50,255 bases of DNA from Saccharibacillus kuerlensis DSM 22868 (GCF_000378145.1 NZ_KB899303.1:1-50255); one strand, 5' to 3'; shown: positions 10,166 through 20,087, counted from the first letter of the stretch. Numbers and translations: made by a program. The notes: a model not told the origin generated them from the letters alone.

Positions 10166-10861
10166 ATGCGAGAAAAAACAGAACGCAATTTGAAAAATTT
10201 TTTAGGTTTTAACGCCAGTCTCCTTCTGGCTTCAAATCTGTTATGGGGCGCACTCTTTTCACTGATGCCTTTCGGCTTTTGGAATGCAAAGATATTTACC
10301 GCAATTCTGGCCATTACCGTTGTCGAACTTGTGATCATCTGGATCTGGTGGAAAAGCCCCAATATGCCGCTGTCCCGCTGCAATTCCCTGACCTCGTATG
10401 TTCAACTATTGACCATGAACGTTATTTTTTCACTGTCTCTCTATCAATTGACCTGGGGTTCCGTCTGGTTTTGGGTGTTCCTTGGGGTATTTGTTGTCGT
10501 ATGGGCATTGTCGGTATTTTCCCTGGAATACCTGGCAGCTGCACTTCGAACGCCCAAAGGCGAGAAATGGATGCTTCTTCCGCTTGGTGCGCTGGCGATC
10601 TTTTTCACCCTGGGAGGGCTGTCCGCTTACAAAGGTCAGGAAGGAATTATAATGGAGCTCCTGACGGACTATGGAAAAGCCTGGTATGTGTCGCTGTTCA
10701 TGTACGTTATGGGCCTGTTCCTAATGTTCCTCACAGGGAATTTAGTAAGAAAAAAAGATCCCAAAAAGCAAAGCTCACAAAAAAGCTCGGGAAGTCAAGC
10801 TTCGAGAAAGAAACTGTCCAGAAAGCAGCGTTTGAAAAAAAGCTCTCGTTCTTCCGGATAA
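10166..10861 (+). CDS. Multi-pass membrane protein with basic C-terminal tail
   Basis: A 231-residue protein with six predicted membrane helices (roughly 16-36, 40-60, 78-94, 98-120, 134-152, 172-192), followed by a strongly basic tail rich in Lys, Ser and Gln (about 195-231) that should stay cytoplasmic. The ATG at 10166 is 9 nt after AAAGGAG (10150-10156). The open frame runs 95 codons further upstream but there it overlaps the ClbS/DfsB relic out of frame and is not coding. No family is recognised. The next gene is a lipoprotein 69 bp downstream, possibly in the same transcript. Confidence 0.65.
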   Translation: MREKTERNLKNFLGFNASLLLASNLLWGALFSLMPFGFWNAKIFTAILAITVVELVIIWIWWKSPNMPLSRCNSLTSYVQLLTMNVIFSLSLYQLTWGSVWFWVFLGVFVVVWALSVFSLEYLAAALRTPKGEKWMLLPLGALAIFFTLGGLSAYKGQEGIIMELLTDYGKAWYVSLFMYVMGLFLMFLTGNLVRKKDPKKQSSQKSSGSQASRKKLSRKQRLKKSSRSSG

Positions 10862-10930
10862 AAATACTGGGGCTGCAAAGTTCAGTTCAACTCCATCTGC
10901 AAGTCTCACAAGAAAGGCGGCGACTTCCAC

Positions 10931-11443
10931 ATGAAAATCAGATGCCTTCTCTTTCTTTGTTTTGTATGTATTCTATCCGCCTGTGCTTCCAGCAGTAAGC
11001 CCGATTCGATCGTTGAAGAGGCTAACAGAGTTACAGCGACTAAACGGATTGCGGACAGCGACTTTGAACTTAGATTGGTCGCGGAACGAATCGACGAGGA
11101 CGACAACATGTTCGAGTTGGAAGCGGGTATTCGTTATATCGGAGATCGGCCGGAAATTGAGATCATGCACGGAGATCCACTGATCTCTTCTTCTATAATT
11201 ATAGAGGGCGAAGAGATCGGAGGACCTAGTGTTGTTATTACCATAGGAATTTTTACAACATTAAAAGCAAACGAGTGGCATACTCAAGACATCACCCTTC
11301 AGTCCTCCCGAACGCAGATTAAGCAATTTTACGAAAAGGACGGAAAGATCACGATCAATGCCGGATTCAGCGCCGACGGCTATACCTATGAGCAAAAGGA
11401 TAACGCTTTTCTGAGCCTGAAAGCCGAAGACATTCCGCGTTGA
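10931..11443 (+). CDS. Lipoprotein of unknown function
   Basis: A 170-residue protein with a lipoprotein signal peptide; the lipobox LSAC puts the lipidated Cys at residue 18. The mature part has alternating beta-strand character (FELRLVAERI, FELEAGIRYIG, SIIIEGEEIG, VVITIGIF, ITLQSSR), suggesting an immunoglobulin-like or beta-sandwich domain on the outer face of the membrane. No family is recognised. The ribosome site is weak (AAAGGCGG about 9 nt upstream). It follows a membrane protein gene closely and ends before a terminator shared with the converging transporter operon. Confidence 0.7.
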   Translation: MKIRCLLFLCFVCILSACASSSKPDSIVEEANRVTATKRIADSDFELRLVAERIDEDDNMFELEAGIRYIGDRPEIEIMHGDPLISSSIIIEGEEIGGPSVVITIGIFTTLKANEWHTQDITLQSSRTQIKQFYEKDGKITINAGFSADGYTYEQKDNAFLSLKAEDIPR

Positions 11444-11480
11444 TGCCCGTCAGTTCCAGTCACCTTCTTCCCGACGCAGC

Positions 11481-11524
11481 AAAAAAGCGGCTTTCGCAGG
11501 CACTATGCCCGCGAAAGCCGCTTT
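11481..11524 (-). terminator. Terminator of the sugar-binding-protein gene
   Basis: A 14-bp stem, AAAGCGGCTTTCGC / GCGAAAGCCGCTTT, with the run TTTTTT on the minus strand. It lies between the converging lipoprotein and binding-protein genes. Confidence 0.85.
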
Positions 11525-11589
11525 CCCATATTCGGAGTCCCGAGCGCCTATTTGCGCTCGGAGTCCGTTCAATTCTCGATTTCTATTCT

Positions 11590-12936
11590 TTATTTCCCCG
11601 CCAACTTCAGTACCGTAGCATCCATCTGCTTGAACAGCTCTTCCTTCGTGATCTTCTTCGCCACATAAGCCTGCATCAGAGCGCCGAATTCCTGATTCGT
11701 TCCATCCGGCAGCTTAGGCCAATGCCAGCCGAGCGTTTTTTCAGCTTGTACGTATTCCTGGATGCCTGCGGCGATGTCGCCGAGCTGTTCCGGTTCATAC
11801 GTGATCGTTTTCAGTGCCGGGATGAATTTGAACTCTTCAACTGTATAGCGTTTGCCTGTTTCGGACGTAACCATCCAGTTGAGGAATTTCTTCGCTTCTT
11901 CTTTGTTGGCCGAGTTTTTGTTCACGACCCAGTTGTTCGGTACGCCGACAAAGATATTGTCGTTCAGCGCTTCGTCATCGTTGATTGGCATAGGCAGAAT
12001 GCCGACTTCGAGCTCTGGATCGATCCCGTCGATCTGCACCTGCGTCCAGTTGCCCTGCTGCGTCATTGCCGCCATGCCGGAAGCGAATTCCGTCATCTGC
12101 GTGTTGTAGTCGGTCGTCAGTGGACGATCGTTGCTGAATTCCATCGTCAGGTCGACCAGATTGATCCAGTCGTTGAAGATTTCGTTGTCGGCAACGGAAG
12201 TCTCTCCCGCTCTCCATTCTTGGATGAACTTATCCGGATCTTCCTGCTTGGCATAAGCGTCATTCACCAAATGCTGCCCGATAACCCACCACTCCTGGTA
12301 GCCGTTTTCGAACGGTACGATACCTGCATCCTGCAGCTTCTGTGCCGTTTCGCGCAGAGCGCTAAGCGTCGTCGGAAGTTCTGTAATGCCTGCCTGTTCG
12401 AACAGTGTTTTGTTGTACAAGAAACCGTAACCTTCGATGTTCATCGGCAGTCCGTACAGCTTGCCGTCCATTGTCATCGGGTCTTTCACGTTATCTGCCA
12501 GATCGGCCACCCAAGGCTGATCGGACAGATCTTCCATACGGTCTTTCCACAGCTGTGCTTCGTTGTAACCGCCGTTGTTGAAAATGTCCGGCTCGTCGCC
12601 CGAAGCGAATTTTGCTTTCAAGGCTGCGCCATAGTCCGCGCCGCCGCCGACCGTCTCAATCGTAATCTTGACGCCGGTCTCTTTTTCGTATTCGGCCAAC
12701 AGCTTCTCCATCGCATCCGCGATTTCAACTTTGAACTGGAACATCTTGAGTGTCACGTCAGAAGTCGGTGCATCTCCTTCTCCGGTTGTCCCCGCATCTG
12801 TACCGCCCGTGCCGGCCGTCGTACCTGTCCCGCCGGTTCCGGCTTCCGGATTCGGCATAGCGCCTCCGCCTCCGCAGGCAGCGAGCAGCGAAATCATCAG
12901 CAGCAGCGCCATCGTGAGAAAACTACTTTTTTTCAT
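11590..12936 (-). CDS. Sugar ABC transporter substrate-binding lipoprotein (CUT1 type)
   Basis: A 448-residue lipoprotein. Residues 1-20 form the signal peptide with lipobox LLAAC, followed by a Gly/Thr-rich linker (about 25-55), then a family-1 solute-binding domain: LLAEYEKETGVKITIE, FASGDEPDIFNNGGYNEA, YGLPMNIEGYGFLYNK, and a C-terminal KKFLNWMVTSETGKRY. It captures an oligosaccharide outside the cell and delivers it to the permeases encoded just upstream (13104-14825). The start at 12936 is set by GGGAGG and the signal peptide; the open frame extends 30 codons further without support. A cre-like site at 13032-13047 lies upstream, hinting at its own CcpA-controlled promoter, which would explain how the binding protein is made in excess. 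The substrate is unknown; arabino-oligosaccharides are one guess from the neighbourhood. Confidence 0.93.
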   Translation of the reverse strand: MKKSSFLTMALLLMISLLAACGGGGAMPNPEAGTGGTGTTAGTGGTDAGTTGEGDAPTSDVTLKMFQFKVEIADAMEKLLAEYEKETGVKITIETVGGGADYGAALKAKFASGDEPDIFNNGGYNEAQLWKDRMEDLSDQPWVADLADNVKDPMTMDGKLYGLPMNIEGYGFLYNKTLFEQAGITELPTTLSALRETAQKLQDAGIVPFENGYQEWWVIGQHLVNDAYAKQEDPDKFIQEWRAGETSVADNEIFNDWINLVDLTMEFSNDRPLTTDYNTQMTEFASGMAAMTQQGNWTQVQIDGIDPELEVGILPMPINDDEALNDNIFVGVPNNWVVNKNSANKEEAKKFLNWMVTSETGKRYTVEEFKFIPALKTITYEPEQLGDIAAGIQEYVQAEKTLGWHWPKLPDGTNQEFGALMQAYVAKKITKEELFKQMDATVLKLAGK

Positions 12937-13031
12937 GTGTACAGCCTCCCTTTTGTGTGTGTCCAAACATCCGTGCAAAAGTGTAAAGACGGTATCCCTT
13001 CTCCGACCTGTCCTCGCTCTTCCCAATCTGG

Positions 13032-13047
13032 TTGGTAGCGATTACAA
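13032..13047. promoter_or_regulatory. cre-like site upstream of binding-protein gene
   Basis: TTGGTAGCGATTACAA matches 14 of 16 positions of WTGNAARCGYWWWCAW, 96 bp upstream of the binding-protein start, in the 167-bp gap after the permease gene. Confidence 0.45.
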
Positions 13048-13103
13048 TAAGATTGCTTTTATGTGGTATTGCGACTTGCCGATATTAGGGTGCTGCTTGT
13101 GGA

Positions 13104-13943
13104 TCAGCCTTTGACAGCGCCTGCTGCGATACCTGCGATAATATGCTTCTGTAGGACAAGGAAGAAGATGACGATCGGCGCAATGCCCATCAGCAGTCCT
13201 GCAAGCGCCAGATCCCACTGCTTCGTATACTGCGAGAAGAATGCGTTAGTCGCCAGCGGAATGGTCCGAAGATCCGGATTACCTCCGACAATCAGCAGCG
13301 GCAGCAGGAAGTCGTTCCAGATCCACAGTGTGTTCAAGATGAACACCGTCACGATCATCGGCTTAAGCAGCGGTACGACAATTCGGAAAAAGACACCGAA
13401 TGGCGAGCAGCCGTCCATAATGCCCGCTTCCTCGACTTCCACCGGCACCGACTTCACGAAGCCGTGGAACAGGAAGATGGTGAGCGAAGCGCCAAATCCC
13501 AAATAGCAGATAATTAGCCCCGGCAGGTTGCCGGTCATGCCCAGATTTGCAGCGACCCGTACCAGCGGAATCATGATCGACTGGAACGGAATAACCATCG
13601 CCGCTACGAAAGCCATAAATACAATATTGTTGAATCGGCTCGGATGCCGAACCAACCGGTAGGCAGCCATGGAACAGAACAGCGCCAGCAGGACGTTCGC
13701 CAATATGGTAATGACTAGCGAATTGGTGAACGCTTTTGGAAAATCAAGAATGTCCCAAGCCCGCGTAAAGTTATCGAAAGTGATCGCTTTCGGAAGCGCT
13801 GCAGAATCTTTGAGAATATTCGCGAACGTCTTCAGCGAGTTTACGATGACAAAGTAGAAGGGAACAAGGAAGAGCAGTGCCAGCAGGACGGCGATGATCT
13901 CAAGCAGCAGCGTGCGCCAAGAATACTTGTGACCCGTTTCCAT
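13104..13943 (-). CDS. Sugar ABC transporter permease (MalG type)
   Basis: A 279-residue inner-membrane permease with six helices and the EAA loop EEAGIMDGCSPFGVFFRIVVPLLKP (about 170-194) that contacts the ATPase. The C-terminus GIAAGAVKG is typical of CUT1 MalG/YtcP/LplC-like permeases. Its ATG directly follows the stop codon of the partner permease (TAA then ATG) with the ribosome site GGGAGG inside that gene, so the two are translationally coupled and probably made in equal amounts. No ATPase gene is present; CUT1 systems of Bacillales commonly share MsmX/UgpC-type ATPases encoded elsewhere. Confidence 0.93.
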   Translation of the reverse strand: METGHKYSWRTLLLEIIAVLLALLFLVPFYFVIVNSLKTFANILKDSAALPKAITFDNFTRAWDILDFPKAFTNSLVITILANVLLALFCSMAAYRLVRHPSRFNNIVFMAFVAAMVIPFQSIMIPLVRVAANLGMTGNLPGLIICYLGFGASLTIFLFHGFVKSVPVEVEEAGIMDGCSPFGVFFRIVVPLLKPMIVTVFILNTLWIWNDFLLPLLIVGGNPDLRTIPLATNAFFSQYTKQWDLALAGLLMGIAPIVIFFLVLQKHIIAGIAAGAVKG

Positions 13944-14825
13944 TTAGGACTGCACCTCCCTTCTTTTTGTAAACCAGACTTGCAGTGATGATACGGCTGC
14001 GACGATAATGAAGAACAGCAGTGCCTTTGCCGTACCCAGTCCGTAGTTGCTGTTGGTGAACGCTTCGGTGTAGATGTTAAGCGCCAGCGACTCGGTCGAG
14101 CCGAACGGTCCGCCGCGTGTCAGCGACAAGTTGAGATCGAACATTTTGAAAGCGTTTGACATGGACAGGAACAGGCAGACGGTAATCGCTGGCATAATCA
14201 GCGGGAACGTAATGAAGCGAAGCTTCTGTCCGTAACCGGCTCCGTCGATCTCAGCGGCTTCGATCAGCGAGCGGTCGACGTTCATCAATCCGGCGATATA
14301 GATAATCATCATATAGCCGGCGGCCTGCCAGACGAATACGATGACGATTCCCCAGAAACCGGTTGCTTCTGTTCCGAGCCATTCAAGGTTGAAAAATCCG
14401 ATTCCGGTTGCTCTGCCGACAGCCGCGAAGCCGCGGATAAAGATGAACTGCCAGATGAAGCCGAGCAGCAGTCCGCCGATAACATTCGGAATGAAGAAGA
14501 GTGTCCGCAGCAGATTGCGCATTTTGAGCTGCTGGACCAGGAGCAATGCCAGCAGGAACGCGATCACGTTGGTGAGAATAACAACAGCCAGTGTGAAGCG
14601 GATTGTAAACCAGAAGGAAACCCAAAATTTCGAATCCGCGAACATCGCGGCAAAGTTACGTCCGCCTACCCAATTGACGGTAAGGGCTACGCCGTTCCAG
14701 TCGGTAAAGGAGTAGTACATGCCCAAGAAAAACGGGATGACGACAATAACGACGAAGAAAAGCAGCGACGGACCCAGAAACACGCTCTGCATCAGTAAAT
14801 TCATCCAGCGCTTGCGTCCTGCCAA
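13944..14825 (-). CDS. Sugar ABC transporter permease (MalF type)
   Basis: A 293-residue permease with six membrane helices and the EAA motif in IEAAEIDGAGYGQKLRFITFP (about 203-223). The N-terminal GRKRWMNLLMQSVFLGPSLLFFVVIVVIPF segment is typical of CUT1 MalF/UgpA-like permeases. It forms the heterodimeric channel with the MalG-type partner. The start codon is TTG at 14825, 9 nt after GGGAGG. It is the first gene of the operon and is divergent from the YesM-type kinase gene; a cre-like site lies in the shared promoter region. Confidence 0.93.
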   Translation of the reverse strand: MAGRKRWMNLLMQSVFLGPSLLFFVVIVVIPFFLGMYYSFTDWNGVALTVNWVGGRNFAAMFADSKFWVSFWFTIRFTLAVVILTNVIAFLLALLLVQQLKMRNLLRTLFFIPNVIGGLLLGFIWQFIFIRGFAAVGRATGIGFFNLEWLGTEATGFWGIVIVFVWQAAGYMMIIYIAGLMNVDRSLIEAAEIDGAGYGQKLRFITFPLIMPAITVCLFLSMSNAFKMFDLNLSLTRGGPFGSTESLALNIYTEAFTNSNYGLGTAKALLFFIIVAAVSSLQVWFTKRREVQS

Positions 14826-14883
14826 GATAGTGCACCTCCCGTTACGTTCTGTTTTTCTGATCTGTCATCATTATATAACCAAA

Positions 14884-14899
14884 AAGTAAGCGCTAACAT
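14884..14899. promoter_or_regulatory. cre-like site between transporter and two-component genes
   Basis: AAGTAAGCGCTAACAT matches 15 of 16 positions of the CcpA consensus WTGNAARCGYWWWCAW. It lies 59 bp upstream of the permease start and 61 bp upstream of the kinase start, so it could control either or both. Confidence 0.6.
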
Positions 14900-14959
14900 A
14901 GAGAGAAATGACGAATATAGTGGAGTATATTGACCTTCCTCAGGAGAAAGGAGTGCCGC

Positions 14960-16894
14960 ATGTTCCGACAGTCCATTCGCAGCAAGTTGACCCTATTCCT
15001 TGTCGTCGCCACCGCCCTACCCATTCTGCTCTCTGCACTGGTCGTCTACAGCTTGACTAAGGAAAACGTCAAGCGCAGCGCGATCGAAGACAATGCCAGC
15101 CTGCTGTATCAGGGACAGACAAATATCGTCAACTATCTGGATGCGGTTAATAAACTGTCCCTGCAGGTCTACGATGAATCCGTATACGGCGATACGCTGA
15201 TTGATATTATGCTCACGGGCTCCGACGAATTGGGCTCCGGGATCGACCGCGGCGACGTCATGGGCGCCCTGCGGCGAACCTATTACTCCATGGACGGGAT
15301 ACACCAAGTCTTTCTGCATATCGACAAGAGCAGCAATTCTTATCTCTACTATGCAGGCAAGCCTTACGGACCGATGCGTCAGGATCAGCTGCCCGAATAC
15401 CGCAAATGGGAAGCTCAAGCTTTTGCTGGGGTCACACATCGAGCCGGCAGCTATCGCCTCCGTCCAGAGGACGAGGAACGGTCGACCGACGTGTTCACCT
15501 TCAACCGGATCGTCTACGACATTCCCCGTAATGAAAAGATTGGATTGTTGGCAATCGACGTGCGAATCGACTTCCTTCGTTCGTTGGTTCAGCGGCTGGC
15601 CGCCGAAGGTGAGCAGGTCTATATTGTGAACAGCCAAGGCAGATTAATTGTTGGGCCGCCGGAACGCCTCGGTGAAAGGCCCGAATTGGCCGGATTGGAT
15701 GAAGTGCTTGCAGCGAAGAAGGAATCGGGGTATTCAGTACAAGAAGACGGCAGTAATACGTTCCTCTTCTACGAGAAGGTACAAAGTTCACTCGCCGACT
15801 GGACCCTTATCAAACGTGTCGATACCGATACGCTGTACCGACGCGAACGACAGATCCTGCTGCTCAACGCTGGTGTCGGCGTACTGTCACTGATCGTTGT
15901 CATCGTGGCGACGGCGTTTATCTCGCTCAAATTCACCCGGCCGATCCGCAAATTAATCCGCGGTATGCAGCAGGTGGAATCCGGCGCACTGCCGCTGGAG
16001 CTGGAGACGAATCGGACCGACGAATTCGGCGTGCTGTCCCGGCGTTTCGAAGGCATGGTTCGGCGGCTGAACGACTCGATCTTGAAGCAGTACCGATTGG
16101 AGATCATGAACAAGACCAATCAGCTGCGGGCGCTCGAAGCTCAGGTCAATCCACACTTCCTGAACAATGCACTCCAATCGATTGCGACACTGGCTTTGAA
16201 AAAAGGCGATCGAGAAGTGTACGGCCTCATCTCCTCGCTCGGTCGGATGATGCACTATAATATGCACGTCGGCGATGCTTTTGTTCCGCTGAATCGAGAG
16301 ATCGAATATGTGCAGGATTATCTGGGTCTACAGCGGCACCGCTTCCGTGGAAGCTTCCGCTTCTCGCTCGAAGTTGAGCCGGAAACAAAAAATATCCAGG
16401 TTCCTCGAATGATTCTGCAGCCGCTGGCGGAAAACTATTTCAAGCATGCCGGCGAAACGTTCGAGAACGAAGGCATACTTCGAATCCGGACATTCATAAG
16501 AAAAAACGAACCGGAAGCGGAAGTGAAAACGGAAGAAGATGCGACCGAAACTGAAAATTCGTCTTCCGCCCGCATAATCTCGACCGAAGACGAAGACTGG
16601 CCGGCCGCTGCTGCACAGAGAAGCAGCGTACGACGCGAATTAATTGTAATTGTTGCCGATAACGGGCCGGGAATCGAACCCGAACTTCGGCGCGAACTTC
16701 AAGAAATGCTGGACCGCCCACTCGTCTTTGGTCAGAATACGGAGCCGGCACAGATCGGATTGCGCAGCGTCGGCGACAGGCTGCGCTTGTATTTCGGCGA
16801 TTCGGCTGCCGTCTTCCTGAGCCGATCACTTGAAGGCGGCCTTCAAGTCACGCTTCGGATTCCGCTGTTTGGCTACGAAGAAATTGGGGAATAA
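14960..16894 (+). CDS. Sensor histidine kinase, YesM type
   Basis: A 644-residue membrane kinase. TM1 spans about 10-31; an extracellular sensor region of the dCACHE kind follows (32-295); TM2 is about 299-323; then a HAMP linker, the His_kinase box LRALEAQVNPHFLNNALQSI with phospho-His399, and a HATPase domain with the N-box NYFKHA, DNGPGI, and GLRSVGDRLRLYFG. Between the N-box and G-box there is an unusually acidic, low-complexity insert of about 50 residues. ATG at 14960 follows AAAGGAG. It pairs with the YesN-type regulator 39 bp downstream and most likely senses sugar availability, perhaps through the binding protein of the divergent ABC transporter, a common arrangement in Paenibacillaceae. 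Confidence 0.93.
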   Translation: MFRQSIRSKLTLFLVVATALPILLSALVVYSLTKENVKRSAIEDNASLLYQGQTNIVNYLDAVNKLSLQVYDESVYGDTLIDIMLTGSDELGSGIDRGDVMGALRRTYYSMDGIHQVFLHIDKSSNSYLYYAGKPYGPMRQDQLPEYRKWEAQAFAGVTHRAGSYRLRPEDEERSTDVFTFNRIVYDIPRNEKIGLLAIDVRIDFLRSLVQRLAAEGEQVYIVNSQGRLIVGPPERLGERPELAGLDEVLAAKKESGYSVQEDGSNTFLFYEKVQSSLADWTLIKRVDTDTLYRRERQILLLNAGVGVLSLIVVIVATAFISLKFTRPIRKLIRGMQQVESGALPLELETNRTDEFGVLSRRFEGMVRRLNDSILKQYRLEIMNKTNQLRALEAQVNPHFLNNALQSIATLALKKGDREVYGLISSLGRMMHYNMHVGDAFVPLNREIEYVQDYLGLQRHRFRGSFRFSLEVEPETKNIQVPRMILQPLAENYFKHAGETFENEGILRIRTFIRKNEPEAEVKTEEDATETENSSSARIISTEDEDWPAAAAQRSSVRRELIVIVADNGPGIEPELRRELQEMLDRPLVFGQNTEPAQIGLRSVGDRLRLYFGDSAAVFLSRSLEGGLQVTLRIPLFGYEEIGE

Positions 16895-16933
16895 ACTCGC
16901 ATATTTGACCATTCCAACACAAGGAGGCTCGAT

Positions 16934-18202
16934 ATGAAAGTTCTTATCGTGGACGACGAGGCACATGTTCGGGAGGCCATTCGCCTTCTGATCGATTGGG
17001 AGCGTTACGAACCGGCAGAGGTCATGGAGGCATGCAGCGGTCGTGAAGCCATCGCCATAATCGAACGGCATGCGCCGCAGATTGTCCTGACCGACATGAT
17101 CATGCCGGCCGGCGGCGGAATCGATCTGCTGGAATGGATCAGCCGCAGCGTACCCGATACGAAAACGCTGGTGATCAGCGGACATGGCGATTTCGACTTC
17201 GCCCGTCAGACGCTGCGATACGGAGGAATGGATTATCTGCTGAAGCCGATTGACGGCGACCAGCTCAACGAATCGTTCTCGCGAGCCGTCGAAAGCTGGC
17301 TTGCCGACGAAGAAAATCGTCAGCGGCTGCTGGCACAAACGATGGAAGTAAACCGTTTCAAGCCCGTATATTGGGACAAGCTCTGCTCCGATCTGCTCGG
17401 AAGCTCGACCGCCCGCATGAGAGCGGATCATGAATTGATCGGCGAGTTCAGTCTGGATGGGCCGACAGGAACGGTGCGAAGCGCCGTTGTCCGGCTCGAT
17501 GAAGACTCTCTCCTCTGGCGCAAATACGCGGCGAGAACCGAACTGCTCTTCTTCACCTTGACCAATGTGATCAACGAAATGCTGGGCCGAGGCCGCGACG
17601 GTTACGCCTTCCGAAATCTCGGCCGCGATCGCGAAGTCGTCATCTTTTTCTGGCGTAATGCGGCACATGTCGGCGAAAAGTTGATACGGATCAACGCGGG
17701 GCTTGAGAGCGTGCTCGGCGAGCCGCTGCATTTCGGCCTCGGCGGCTGTACGGAAGGATTGGCCGAAGGACTGCGTTCTTCCTACCTGCAGGCGGAGGAA
17801 GCACTGAAGCAGCTGTATCTTTCGGCAGATAACCTTGCAGCGGAAGAATATATTCATGCTTTCGAGGGCGGGCATATTGGACGGACGGATACGATGGAAG
17901 AGATTGCGGCCTATATCCGCGAACATTATCGCGAAGATCTGACGCTCCAGGATTTGGCGAAGCGCTTCTTCCTGAGCCGCGAGTACATTTCCCGCCGCTT
18001 CAAGCGGGAATTCGGTGAGAATGTATTCGATTATCTGGCCAACATCCGCTTGGAACGTGCCAAGCAGCTGCTGCTCGATTCAGAGATGAAGATCGTTCGT
18101 ATTGCTGAGCTGGTCGGCTATCAGGATGAGAAATACTTCAGCCGCGTCTTCAAAAAAGCGACCGGTCGGACACCGAACGAATTCCGGCGCGGAGAAGCTT
18201 GA
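16934..18202 (+). CDS. Response regulator with AraC-type DNA-binding domain, YesN type
   Basis: A 422-residue protein: receiver domain at 1-120 (acidic pocket Asp7/Asp8, phospho-acceptor Asp54 in VLTDMIMP, conserved Lys104 in LLKPI), a variable middle region (about 130-310), and a C-terminal AraC/XylS double helix-turn-helix (MEEIAAYIREHYRED onward, with LAKRFFLSREYISRRFKRE and RIAELVGYQDEKYFSRVFKKATG). Phosphorylated by the upstream YesM-type kinase, it probably activates the divergent transporter operon. The ribosome site AAGGAGG precedes the ATG, and a terminator follows. Confidence 0.94.
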   Translation: MKVLIVDDEAHVREAIRLLIDWERYEPAEVMEACSGREAIAIIERHAPQIVLTDMIMPAGGGIDLLEWISRSVPDTKTLVISGHGDFDFARQTLRYGGMDYLLKPIDGDQLNESFSRAVESWLADEENRQRLLAQTMEVNRFKPVYWDKLCSDLLGSSTARMRADHELIGEFSLDGPTGTVRSAVVRLDEDSLLWRKYAARTELLFFTLTNVINEMLGRGRDGYAFRNLGRDREVVIFFWRNAAHVGEKLIRINAGLESVLGEPLHFGLGGCTEGLAEGLRSSYLQAEEALKQLYLSADNLAAEEYIHAFEGGHIGRTDTMEEIAAYIREHYREDLTLQDLAKRFFLSREYISRRFKREFGENVFDYLANIRLERAKQLLLDSEMKIVRIAELVGYQDEKYFSRVFKKATGRTPNEFRRGEA

Positions 18203-18273
18203 ATGTGGAAGAGGGCTTAGCCGTTGGCTCGGGAACCTGTGCAGTGTAGAGTATGCTACGATTCTCGCATCAA

Positions 18274-18303
18274 AAAGCCTCTTCCAAAACGGAAGAGGCT
18301 CTT
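18274..18303 (+). terminator. Terminator of the YesM/YesN operon
   Basis: Stem AGCCTCTTCC / GGAAGAGGCT with a loop of AAAAC, followed by CTTTAAT and preceded by AAAAA, so it may also act for the converging chemoreceptor gene. Confidence 0.75.
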
Positions 18304-18395
18304 TAATCCTGTGAGACACTCCAAATTATCTGGACTGTCTCCTAGATGCGCCTGCTTGTGAGGCTCCGTGCCTCATGCTTTCAGGACCGCAAAAT

Positions 18396-20087
18396 TCATA
18401 CCCGGAACTGCCCTACTTCTTCGCGAAGTTCGCCGGACAATCGGCTCAGCACATCTGCCGAAGCCGAGACTTCCTGCATCGAAGCGAGCTGCTGCTGCGC
18501 AGCTGCAGCCACACTCTGCGAACGGGCCGAAATGTCCCTCGACAGCTCATTCATATCCTGTTCCGAGCTAAGCGCCTGCTGCATGCCTGCCGAGATCTGC
18601 TCAACGGAAGCTGCTGTCTCCTGCATCCGATCGGTAATCCGCTCAAGCGAATCGTAAATGCGGTAGAAGGACTCTCCGGCACGATTGGCCGTCTGTGCTC
18701 CTTTTTCCACTTCCCGTGCTCCTTCCTCCGTCGCATCTACGGCAGCCTGCAGACGGTTCACGATACCTCCAAGCAGTTCTTCGACTTCGGCCGATGCCTT
18801 GCTCGACTGTTCAGCCAGTTTCTTAACTTCCGCAGCGACTACACCGAAGCCCTTGCCCTGCTCTCCTGCACGGGCCGCTTCGATCGAAGCGTTCAGCGCC
18901 AGCAGATTGGTCTGACTGGCAATGCCGCCGATTGTCTGCACGATCTCCGTGATCCGCTTTGATTCGCGCTCCAATTCGTAAATGGCGGCCGACGAACGGC
19001 CGACCGTTTCCTTGGCCGTACGCATACGCTCCATCGTTTCTCCGATAAGCTTTGTCCCTTCCTGTGCACCTTCAAGTGCATCAGTTGAAGCACGCGACAC
19101 ATCGGAAGTTGTATCCGCCACCCGGCGAAGGTTTTCTCCACCCTCTTCCAATGCCAGCTTGTTTTCATCCATTCCCGCCATTTGGCGTTCCGCTCCACCG
19201 GCCACGTCCATAATTGCACCCGTCACCTGGTCGGCCGCTTCGGACGCTTGCCCGGAATTTTTGAGCAGTATACCCGAAGCACCCGCCACTTGTTCCGAAC
19301 TGCTGTCGATCTTAACAATCAAATTACGCAGATTATTTTTCATCCGGTTAAAAGCTTCAGCCATTTCGCCGATCTCGTCACGATTCGAAATATGCAGATC
19401 GCTGCCTGTAAGATCACCCGATGCAATGCGTTTCGCTTGATTCGCAATCTGCGAAACCGGACGGGCAATTTTGCGTCCCAGCAGATAGGCGATCAGTGTT
19501 CCGAGCAGAAGCCCGACTGCTACAAGCCCTATAATAATCGTCTCAATGCCTTTTACATCTCCGGCAGTATCCGCAATCGAAGCATCAAGCTGCGCATGCT
19601 GCAGGTTCTCAAGCTGTTGGGAACGTTCCGCCAAGGCGTTGGCGAGCGGCACACATTCCTCTTCTACGATTCGTGTATAGGCTTCAAGGTCTCCCGCCTG
19701 CTTCAAAGCAATCAATTTTAGGCCGACATCACCGTAGCGCGTTTCCAACTCCCGAATTTCGCCCAATATCGCACGCGCTTCTTCACCGGTCAACATCGTT
19801 TCCAGCTTATTCATTTGCTCTAGCAGAGTCGCTTTATTCTGTTCAAACGATTCCATATGAGCCGAATTGCCTGTAATCAGATAGCCCCGCAAGTTTTTCG
19901 CCTGAGCGGTCGCTTCATATTTCATATTTGCAATTGTCTGGATCTCCTCAACACTACGATCAATCAGAGCGCCGTAGTTTTGATGAACTTGTTCCACTTC
20001 GTAAAAGCTGAACGAAGCCAGAAACAGCGTAATCAACAGTACTCCCGCAAATCCTACATGCAATTTTCTTCTGATCGTCATCTTCAT
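18396..20087 (-). CDS. Methyl-accepting chemotaxis protein
   Basis: A 563-residue receptor: short cytoplasmic start, TM1 at about 11-29, a four-helix-bundle extracellular domain (30-180), TM2 at about 182-204, HAMP (205-258), and a long coiled-coil signalling domain whose hairpin tip holds [29 protein letters not shown] in the expected place (about residues 390-420). It signals to CheA/CheW from the membrane. The ligand is unknown; no che genes are near. An ATG three codons later is possible. A 500-bp upstream region carries no other gene on this strand. Confidence 0.96.
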   Translation of the reverse strand: MKMTIRRKLHVGFAGVLLITLFLASFSFYEVEQVHQNYGALIDRSVEEIQTIANMKYEATAQAKNLRGYLITGNSAHMESFEQNKATLLEQMNKLETMLTGEEARAILGEIRELETRYGDVGLKLIALKQAGDLEAYTRIVEEECVPLANALAERSQQLENLQHAQLDASIADTAGDVKGIETIIIGLVAVGLLLGTLIAYLLGRKIARPVSQIANQAKRIASGDLTGSDLHISNRDEIGEMAEAFNRMKNNLRNLIVKIDSSSEQVAGASGILLKNSGQASEAADQVTGAIMDVAGGAERQMAGMDENKLALEEGGENLRRVADTTSDVSRASTDALEGAQEGTKLIGETMERMRTAKETVGRSSAAIYELERESKRITEIVQTIGGIASQTNLLALNASIEAARAGEQGKGFGVVAAEVKKLAEQSSKASAEVEELLGGIVNRLQAAVDATEEGAREVEKGAQTANRAGESFYRIYDSLERITDRMQETAASVEQISAGMQQALSSEQDMNELSRDISARSQSVAAAAQQQLASMQEVSASADVLSRLSGELREEVGQFRV

